Assembly: GCA_023439425.1 (NCBI GenBank)
Contig: JAEXNZ010000334.1
Location: 1-5,504 of the forward strand
Direction of reading: 5' to 3'
DNA: 5,504 bases
Source: Pseudomonadota bacterium
Lineage (GTDB): Bacteria > Pseudomonadota > Gammaproteobacteria > Xanthomonadales > Xanthomonadaceae
The stretch's first letter is position 1; every line of letters begins with the position of its first letter. The notes under the pieces are model-generated. The model saw nothing but the letters and a program-made list of their open reading frames with translations. It made no database searches and was not told the origin of the DNA. Shown here one piece after another: positions 1 to 4,111 of the stretch. A program made the position numbers and the translations under genes.

Positions 1-8
1 GTATTCAT
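1..8 (-). CDS. Possible start of the next operon gene, cut by window edge
   Basis: On the minus strand the epimerase stop codon is part of an ATGA overlap: an ATG at 8-6 shares bases with the TGA at 7-5 and is followed by AAT. Such four-base overlaps are common between co-translated genes. A GGAG lies about 14 bases upstream, rather far, and AGGG abuts the ATG, so ribosome-site support is weak. In hydroxyproline clusters the next gene is often a D-hydroxyproline dehydrogenase, deaminase or semialdehyde dehydrogenase, but only two codons are visible here and no product can be named. Confidence 0.25.
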
Positions 9-961
9 CCCTGCGCGACAGGCTCCGCACCAATGCCCCAGGCGAAGGGATCCGCCGGATCGATCAGCAGCTGCGCGCGTGAGGTGATGTGGGCCGTGCC
101 GGTAATCCGTGGCGCGATGCCGCGCCCGCTCACCCGGTAGCTGCCTTCGAAGGCGCTGCCCAGAATGCCCTGCTGCACCCAGCGCGCCCCTTCGGCCAGT
201 TTGCCGTCAGCGGCCAGACAGGCCAGCTTGGCGCTGGTGCCGGTACCGCAGGGCGAGCGGTCGTAGGCCAGCCCGGGGCACAACACGAAATTGCGCGCCT
301 GCCCGCTGCCATCCGGTGCAGGGCCATTGACTTCGATATGGTCGATCTCGCCACCGTCGGCACCAGTGATCCCGGCCGCCTCCAGCGCCTGGCGGATGGC
401 CTCGGTATAGGCAGTCAGCTCGCGCTGGTTGGCCAACTCCAGCGCGCCGGGCGACTGCTCGGTGATGTAGAACCAGTTGCCACCCCAGGCAATATCACCG
501 CGCACCGTACCGTGGCCGGCCACCTCGACCTCGACGCCAGCGGCATGCCGGTAGCTTTCCACGTTGTCGACCGATACGTTGCCGTCCGCGTCCAGTTCGA
601 TGCCGACGTTGCCGACCGGCGTTTCAATCAAGTGCTGGCCGGGGCCGATCCGGCCCAGCTCCACCAGCGTGCGAACCAGACCGATGGTGCCGTGGCCACA
701 CATGCCCAGATAGCCCACGTTGTTGAAGAAGATCACCCCGGCGGCTGCCTTCGGATCGCGCGGTGGCAGCAACAGCGCGCCGACCATGGTGTCCGAGCCC
801 CGGGGTTCGCAGGCAATGGCGCTGCGCCAATGGTCGAACTCGTGGCGGAAGCGCTCGCGCGAGGTGGCAAGGTCACCCTCGCCCAGGCTGGGGAAGCCGG
901 AGATCACGACACGGGTCGGTTCGCCGGCGGTGTGGGAGTCGATCACGTCGATGGTGTGCAT
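5..961 (-). CDS. lhpA: 4-hydroxyproline 2-epimerase (proline racemase family)
   Basis: This 318-residue cytosolic enzyme is expected to interconvert trans-4-hydroxy-L-proline and cis-4-hydroxy-D-proline, the entry step of hydroxyproline breakdown towards 2-oxoglutarate. It has the proline racemase fold signatures: an N-terminal DSHTAGEPTRVV stretch (residues 8-19), the first catalytic cysteine in MCGHG (Cys88) and the second in DRSPCGTGT (Cys238). Having both cysteines argues against trans-3-hydroxy-L-proline dehydratase, where the second is usually threonine. The family is cofactor-independent and usually dimeric. The start is placed at the ATG at 961-959 because the 25 extra upstream codons resemble no family N-terminus; a GGGAG lies at 976-972, a rather long 10 bases from the ATG. 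The length is normal for the family. The divergent PAS-AraC regulator suggests substrate-induced control. A proline racemase is the main alternative, but the window as a whole favours the hydroxyproline enzyme. Confidence 0.93.
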   Translation of the reverse strand: MHTIDVIDSHTAGEPTRVVISGFPSLGEGDLATSRERFRHEFDHWRSAIACEPRGSDTMVGALLLPPRDPKAAAGVIFFNNVGYLGMCGHGTIGLVRTLVELGRIGPGQHLIETPVGNVGIELDADGNVSVDNVESYRHAAGVEVEVAGHGTVRGDIAWGGNWFYITEQSPGALELANQRELTAYTEAIRQALEAAGITGADGGEIDHIEVNGPAPDGSGQARNFVLCPGLAYDRSPCGTGTSAKLACLAADGKLAEGARWVQQGILGSAFEGSYRVSGRGIAPRITGTAHITSRAQLLIDPADPFAWGIGAEPVAQG

Positions 962-1000
962 GGGATCGATGCTCCCACCCGGCCCGGCCCAACGACTAGC

Positions 1001-1048
1001 GCGGAATGGCGGTGGCAAATGCGGAAATCCGCACAATGCCTCAATGCC
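1001..1048. promoter_or_regulatory. Possible operator region between the divergent genes
   Basis: The divergent gap contains a perfect inverted repeat at 1020-1033, TGCGGA-AA-TCCGCA with 6-base arms. GCGGAA occurs at 1001-1006 and again at 1021-1026, 20 bases apart, close to two helical turns and similar to half-site spacing of AraC-family operators. CAATGCC is repeated at 1034-1040 and 1042-1048 with an 8-base period. Any of these could bind the neighbouring regulator. No convincing -35/-10 pair was found for the epimerase. That these sites are operators is inference from position and symmetry. Confidence 0.35.
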
Positions 1049-1068
1049 GCAGTGGCCATGGTTTGCGC

Positions 1069-1074
1069 TAGGAT
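1069..1074 (+). promoter_or_regulatory. Weak -10-like box before the AraC-type regulator
   Basis: TAGGAT resembles a -10 box and would place transcription start near 1081-1082, just before the GTG at 1084. No good -35 is seen at the matching distance. The same bases include the AGGA proposed as ribosome site for that GTG, so both readings cannot hold together: if this is the promoter, translation probably starts leaderless at 1084 or at the ATG at 1114. Confidence 0.2.
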
Positions 1075-1083
1075 CGGACCTAC

Positions 1084-1821
1084 GTGCCCTCCAGCAGATC
1101 GCCAGTGGATTCGATGGACGTCAACCTTTCCGGCAAAGAAATGCAGTCGTTGTTCGATGAACTCCCTGAAGTGGTGTTCTTCATCAAGGACCAGGACGGT
1201 CGCTACACGCACTGCAACATGACCCTGGTGAGACGCCTCGGGCGCAAGCAGCGCAGCGACGTAATCGGCAGAACGCCACTGGAGCTTTTCCCACTGCCAT
1301 TAGGCGGCAGCTACACCATCCAGGATCGCCGCGTGCTGTGTGGCGAGGTGATCGACAACCAGCTGGAAGTGCATCTCTATCCAAACCGCATGCCCGGGTG
1401 GTGCCTCACCTTCAAGCGGCCCGTATGCAACAGTGAAGACGTGTCCGGTGTGATCGGCATCTCCCGCGACCTGGGGCAGCCGGATAACAAGCATTCCGCG
1501 TTCGAGCGCCTGAACCGGGTGCTGGAGCACATGCAGAACCACTATGACGAGCAGTTGCGGGTGCAGTCCCTGGCCAATCTGGCAGAGCTTTCCGTAGCGC
1601 AGCTGGAGCGGCACTTCCGCCGCGTGTTCCAGGTGACGCCGCAGCAGTTGCTGACCAAGCTGCGGATCGAGGCCGCGATGCGGCTGCTGCATGGTGAGGA
1701 GAGCATCGCCAGCATCGGGCAGCAGTGCGGATTCGCCGACCAGAGCGCGTTCGCAAGGCAGTTCAAAGCAACCGTAGGGATGTCCCCCCGCGACTACCGA
1801 GGCATAAAAGGAAAACTTTAG
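1084..1821 (+). CDS. PAS domain-containing AraC-family transcriptional regulator
   Basis: This 245-residue protein joins an N-terminal sensor to a C-terminal DNA-binding domain. Residues about 20-130 read as a PAS fold: the ELPEVVFFIKDQDGRYTHCN opening, then IGRTPLELFP, and a final GVIGISRDL strand typical of PAS ends. Residues about 143-242 form an AraC double helix-turn-helix, with LANLAELSVAQLERHFRR as the first and the conserved IASIGQQCGFADQSAFARQF and GMSPRDYR as the second. Most AraC regulators of this kind activate a nearby gene, and its position divergent from the epimerase suggests it controls hydroxyproline use; the ligand is unknown. The start is uncertain. GTG at 1084 has AGGA and GGA upstream at 10 and 5 bases. 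The ATG at 1114 would give 235 residues and keep both domains intact, but has only a weak GGA at 4 bases. The stop codon lies in the head of a hairpin repeat. Confidence 0.92.
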   Translation: MPSSRSPVDSMDVNLSGKEMQSLFDELPEVVFFIKDQDGRYTHCNMTLVRRLGRKQRSDVIGRTPLELFPLPLGGSYTIQDRRVLCGEVIDNQLEVHLYPNRMPGWCLTFKRPVCNSEDVSGVIGISRDLGQPDNKHSAFERLNRVLEHMQNHYDEQLRVQSLANLAELSVAQLERHFRRVFQVTPQQLLTKLRIEAAMRLLHGEESIASIGQQCGFADQSAFARQFKATVGMSPRDYRGIKGKL

Positions 1822-1840
1822 GGACACGCCATGCGTGTCC
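1818..1840 (+). repeat. SMAG/REP-like hairpin, copy 1, with degenerate TTAG head
   Basis: A perfect 8-base stem, GGACACGC (1822-1829) and GCGTGTCC (1833-1840), closes over a CAT loop. The four bases before it read TTAG where the canonical element has GTAG, and they supply the TAG stop of the AraC-type gene. No T-run follows, so it is not a classic intrinsic terminator, though the RNA hairpin could protect the 3' end of the message. It shares the ACGCC-N-TGCGTG core with the second copy downstream. It is called SMAG-like by its shape and partner; the altered head lowers certainty. Confidence 0.6.
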
Positions 1841-1859
1841 ACACAATCCCCAACCACAC

Positions 1860-1882
1860 GTAGAGCCACGCCCTGCGTGGCT
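1860..1882 (+). repeat. SMAG-type REP hairpin, copy 2, with intact GTAG head
   Basis: GTAG (1860-1863) is followed directly by an 8-base perfect stem, AGCCACGC (1864-1871) and GCGTGGCT (1875-1882), around a CCT loop. A GTAG tetranucleotide at the foot of a short imperfect-loop palindrome is the hallmark of the intergenic SMAG family known from Stenotrophomonas maltophilia, mobilised in trans by RAYT transposases. It has the same orientation as the first hairpin, 19 bases away, so the two form a head-to-tail dimer. This is one of the better taxonomic clues in the window. Confidence 0.75.
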
Positions 1883-1921
1883 GAACTGCCTGCCCCACGC
1901 ACCAAACCCCCAAACCCGGCA

Positions 1922-1949
1922 TGAACCTTCCCCACCCCTGATCCGACTA
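1922..1949 (+). promoter_or_regulatory. Possible ECF-type promoter of the sigma factor operon
   Basis: TGAACC (1922-1927) and CGACTA (1944-1949) are separated by exactly 16 bases. This resembles ECF-group promoters, which pair a GAAC-type -35 with a CGTC/CGAC-type -10 at 16-17 bases. Transcription would begin near 1954-1957, leaving an untranslated leader of about 22 bases that contains the ribosome site. Many ECF sigma factors transcribe their own operon, so self-activation is a natural reading. No housekeeping promoter stands out in this gap. The match is by eye and short motifs can occur by chance. Confidence 0.4.
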
Positions 1950-1964
1950 CTCCATCAACACATG

Positions 1965-1971
1965 AAAGGAG
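1965..1971 (+). promoter_or_regulatory. Strong ribosome binding site fixing a GTG start
   Basis: AAAGGAG sits 7 bases before the GTG at 1979. It is the best ribosome site in the window and decides in favour of the GTG start for the sigma factor, since no competing ATG lies nearby in that frame. Confidence 0.85.
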
Positions 1972-1978
1972 CGCGACA

Positions 1979-2536
1979 GTGGATGCCCAGGGCCAAGCCC
2001 CCAACCCGCAAGACACCCTGCTGGTCGTCCGCTGCCAACTAGGCGAACGGGCCGCCTTCGACGCCCTGATCTCCCGCTGGACCCCATCCCTGCACCGCTA
2101 CGCCCTGAAGCTGGCCCAGGACCGTGACGTAGCCGACGACCTGGTTCAAGACGTCTGGCTGAAAGTCCTCCGAGGCCTCGGCCGCCTCCGCGAACCCGAG
2201 CACTTCCGCCCCTGGCTGTTCGGCATCGCACACCGCACCTTCGTCGACCGTCTTCGCATTCGTTATGCGCAGCCTGCGGATGTGCAGGTAGATCTGAATG
2301 CCCTGCCCGATCCGCACGCAGGCGACGATCCGTTCACGTTGCAGCACGCGGTTCACCAAGGCTTGGACGCGCTCCCTGTCATCGAACGCGAAGTGCTGAC
2401 GTTGTTCTACCTCGAAGATATGCCACACGCCGACATCGCGACGGCACTCGCCATCCCGATTGGCACCGTGAAATCCCGGCTGCATCGCGCGCGAACGCTA
2501 CTTCGTCATCACCTCACTGCATTGGAGACCATCTGA
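1979..2536 (+). CDS. RNA polymerase sigma factor, ECF-like sigma-70 family
   Basis: This 185-residue protein has only the sigma regions 2 and 4 that define the ECF class. Region 2 spans about residues 24-93: DVADDLVQDVWLKV (50-63) is the core-binding helix of region 2.2, and HFRPWLFGIAHRTFVDRLR (75-93) covers the promoter-melting and -10 recognition part. After a linker, region 4 spans about residues 124-178, with the helix-turn-helix in ADIATALAIPIGTVKSRLHR and the RARTLLR tail expected to read the -35. The start is GTG, fixed by the strong ribosome site. Its stop overlaps the next start by one base, so the membrane protein is probably translated with it. It would redirect RNA polymerase under some envelope or stress cue; the signal and regulon are unknown. 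An ECF-like self-promoter may lie upstream. Confidence 0.93.
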   Translation: MDAQGQAPNPQDTLLVVRCQLGERAAFDALISRWTPSLHRYALKLAQDRDVADDLVQDVWLKVLRGLGRLREPEHFRPWLFGIAHRTFVDRLRIRYAQPADVQVDLNALPDPHAGDDPFTLQHAVHQGLDALPVIEREVLTLFYLEDMPHADIATALAIPIGTVKSRLHRARTLLRHHLTALETI

Positions 2537-3021
2537 TGAACACCACGACTGACCATGCTGAGCTGGAAGCCCGGCTTCGCGCCCTTACCCAGCGGACCCT
2601 GTCCTCGCCTGCACGTTATTTCCATGTAGCGGTGCTGGTGCTCGCTTTGATCATGAGTTCGCTGCTGGGCGCTTTGCTGGTCACTGAGACGGGCCTGCAT
2701 GGACGTACGCAGCTGGCTTTCTCCGCCCTGCTCGCGCTCGGTATGATCTGGGCGGTGTATGCCGGGTGGGTGCTGACCCGGAGAAACACGCTACTGGTAC
2801 ATCAGCAGGTGGTGGCCGGGTGGATGGCGGTGGGTGGAACCGGTGCGTTCTTTGTCTGTTGCGCGGTTTCTGTGTGGGTCACCAATAGCGTATTGGCGAT
2901 GGCAGCGCTGGGGGCGGCAGCAACCCTGCTGGGCGGGGCTGCATGGCTGCTGGCCCGATCGACACATCGCCTAGGACAGCTGAAAGCACTGCGCATTACA
3001 TTGGAGCGACCCTGGGCGTGA
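2536..3021 (+). CDS. Four-helix inner-membrane protein, putative anti-sigma partner
   Basis: This 161-residue protein is not recognised as a named family. It starts with a short charged, cytoplasmic-looking stretch (residues 1-27) and then has four hydrophobic segments at about 29-50, 59-81, 92-114 and 118-140, followed by a basic C-terminal tail. With an even number of helices both ends would lie on the same side, probably the cytoplasm. The ATG overlaps the sigma factor stop (TGATG), and GGAG at 2524-2527 is 8 bases upstream, so expression is coupled to the sigma factor. Membrane proteins encoded directly after an ECF sigma gene are often anti-sigma factors, and that is the leading guess. 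It lacks the HxxxCxxC zinc motif of ZAS-type anti-sigmas; the only cysteines are an adjacent pair inside the third helix. A sensor or unrelated membrane protein remains possible. Confidence 0.85.
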   Translation: MNTTTDHAELEARLRALTQRTLSSPARYFHVAVLVLALIMSSLLGALLVTETGLHGRTQLAFSALLALGMIWAVYAGWVLTRRNTLLVHQQVVAGWMAVGGTGAFFVCCAVSVWVTNSVLAMAALGAAATLLGGAAWLLARSTHRLGQLKALRITLERPWA

Positions 3022-3024
3022 TGG

Positions 3025-3054
3025 TTGACACTTGCGCCGCGTGACCGCGACGAT
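3025..3054 (+). promoter_or_regulatory. Possible sigma-70 promoter with perfect -35 box
   Basis: TTGACA (3025-3030) matches the -35 consensus exactly and begins 4 bases after the membrane protein stop. With an 18-base spacer, GACGAT (3049-3054) serves as a weak -10 that keeps the key A and T positions. Transcription would start near 3060, at the ATG of the next gene, giving a leaderless message. The spacer also contains an inverted repeat CGCG-TGAC-CGCG (3038-3049). Confidence 0.4.
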
Positions 3055-3059
3055 GAGGC

Positions 3060-3329
3060 ATGGAATTCTCCCCCGATGAAAGGCGACGCCTGCTTGAATT
3101 GAAAGGCGTAGGGCCCACCGTTGTTGCTCGGCTGGAACAGCTGGGTTTCTCGTCGCTGCACGAGCTGGGTGCGGCAGATGTCAGTGTGATTCTGGAGCAG
3201 GCATCTGCTGCTGTGGGATCGACGTGCTGGAAAAACAGTCCACAGGCAAGGGCCGCGATCGAGGCGGCGGTGGCGTTGGGCCGAATGTCTACTCACTGGC
3301 CGCCCTACGATCCAACTTCGTCCAAATGA
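3060..3329 (+). CDS. Small helix-hairpin-helix protein, Cdd1-like
   Basis: This 89-residue protein carries a helix-hairpin-helix motif at residues about 11-30 (LLELKGVGPTVVARLEQLGF), where GVGP is the hairpin that contacts the DNA backbone in this fold. The second half, with STCWKNSPQARAAIEAAV, resembles the Cdd1 'pathogenicity locus' family of small HhH proteins, whose function is not established. Nonspecific DNA binding is the reasonable expectation. The start is well bounded: an in-frame TGA lies at 3054-3056, so 3060 is the first ATG possible, and the HhH begins soon after it. The only ribosome-site-like bases, GAGG at 3055-3058, are one base from the ATG, too close to work well. It may have its own promoter just upstream and need not belong to the sigma operon. 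Confidence 0.8.
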   Translation: MEFSPDERRRLLELKGVGPTVVARLEQLGFSSLHELGAADVSVILEQASAAVGSTCWKNSPQARAAIEAAVALGRMSTHWPPYDPTSSK

Positions 3330-3390
3330 CGTGAATAGACCGCCATGGGCGTCGAAGCATCAGCATCTCAGGCAGGTTGCGTCACTGCAC

Positions 3391-3419
3391 TTGACGGCCC
3401 CGCCCGCGAGGACAATGCT
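3391..3419 (+). promoter_or_regulatory. Weak candidate promoter for the lipoprotein-effector pair
   Basis: In the 157-base gap before the lipoprotein, TTGACG (3391-3396) and AATGCT (3414-3419) are 17 bases apart. The -35 is good and the -10 poor, with 3 of 6 matches. No other convincing promoter, terminator or CpxR-type GTAAA repeat was seen in 3330-3486. Confidence 0.22.
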
Positions 3420-3476
3420 GTCTGTCGGCCGGAAATCGGGCAGCGTGTTGTTCGATCTCCCGAGGCAAGCTCATCC

Positions 3477-3481
3477 AAGGA
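3477..3481 (+). promoter_or_regulatory. Ribosome binding site fixing the lipoprotein start
   Basis: AAGGA lies 5 bases before the ATG at 3487, and that ATG begins a good lipoprotein signal peptide. This argues against the in-frame GTG at 3331, whose 52 extra codons would bury the signal peptide. Confidence 0.75.
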
Positions 3482-3486
3482 TCGAA

Positions 3487-4104
3487 ATGGGGATCAGGAA
3501 AATCACACAGCTTTTGTACAGCGCAGTCGGAGCGGCGGCGGTTTCTGCGTGCTCCGTCGCTCCCACAACCTTGTCACCTACACAAGAGTCTTTCAGCATG
3601 CCAACGAGCTCGCACGCGGATTCTCAATCCCAGAACCCTACCGCAGAGTTCCTGCTGTTGCGGCTGATCGACCTCATCAAGCAAAGCAGGTCGGTTCAGG
3701 ACCTCACGCCTGACCGCGTTTCAGCAGTCATGCAGCAACCGGTCACGTTCTTCACGCCTGATCGATTTGGCTACAGGGGTCCACTCACTGCGGACTGGCG
3801 CTTCACTTTGGATGTTAGAACCGTCAACTCTGTAACCGAACGACTTGATCTTGACTTCATCGATAGAACTCCAAGCAGATCGGCAACCGCCACCGAAATA
3901 TGCCAGATCGATTTCGATCTCTTCGCGTCCGAGATGGCGAAAGCTGGATTCTCCCGAACAACAATCAATGGCGAACACGGCATCGTGGTGTACGACCGCT
4001 TCGATCGGCCAAACCTAAGCATCAAGGTTTCCACCAGAGGCGAGGCACCCGAGCCTCTGGAGAAGGCACAGCACAGCTGCGTGCAACTAGTAACGGTCCA
4101 ATAG
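3487..4104 (+). CDS. Lipoprotein, putative immunity protein for the adjacent effector
   Basis: This 205-residue protein begins with a lipoprotein signal peptide: basic residues in MGIRKITQ, a hydrophobic core LLYSAVGAAAVS, and lipobox V-S-A-C with Cys22 as the lipidated residue. Serine at +2 suggests sorting to the outer membrane, facing the periplasm. Residues 23-52 are a Ser/Thr/Gln-rich tether, and the rest is a globular domain of mixed helix and strand. Two further cysteines, Cys139 and Cys198, could form a disulfide. The protein family is not recognised. Its gene ends 7 bases before the XVIPCD effector gene. In Xanthomonas citri and Stenotrophomonas, T4SS effectors are typically encoded beside a lipoprotein or periplasmic inhibitor (for example XAC2609 with XAC2610, and Smlt3024 with Smlt3025), so the likely role is to block its partner toxin in the periplasm. 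GC content is lower than in the left genes (48% in lines 3841-3900), suggesting transfer. Confidence 0.85.
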   Translation: MGIRKITQLLYSAVGAAAVSACSVAPTTLSPTQESFSMPTSSHADSQSQNPTAEFLLLRLIDLIKQSRSVQDLTPDRVSAVMQQPVTFFTPDRFGYRGPLTADWRFTLDVRTVNSVTERLDLDFIDRTPSRSATATEICQIDFDLFASEMAKAGFSRTTINGEHGIVVYDRFDRPNLSIKVSTRGEAPEPLEKAQHSCVQLVTVQ

Positions 4105-4111
4105 GGAAATC

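Noticed and set aside
89..1222. Long plus-strand frame of 377 codons antisense to the epimerase
   Set aside because: It mirrors a well-conserved enzyme, has no recognisable domain, and ends inside the regulator gene. Long antisense frames are common in GC-rich genes.
1818..1882. Hairpins as classic rho-independent terminators
   Set aside because: Neither stem is followed by a run of T; they fit the GTAG-type repeat better.
1300..2016. Minus-strand frame of 238 codons across the regulator, repeats and sigma start
   Set aside because: It runs through the hairpin repeats and two plus-strand genes with clear domains and shows no family features.
3331..3486. Extension of the lipoprotein to the GTG at 3331
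   Set aside because: The added 52 residues resemble no domain and would bury the signal peptide; the ATG at 3487 has a well-placed AAGGA.
3345..3713. Overlapping plus-strand frame of 122 codons
   Set aside because: It is out of frame with the lipoprotein, lacks a ribosome site and has a composition typical of a shifted reading of a real gene.
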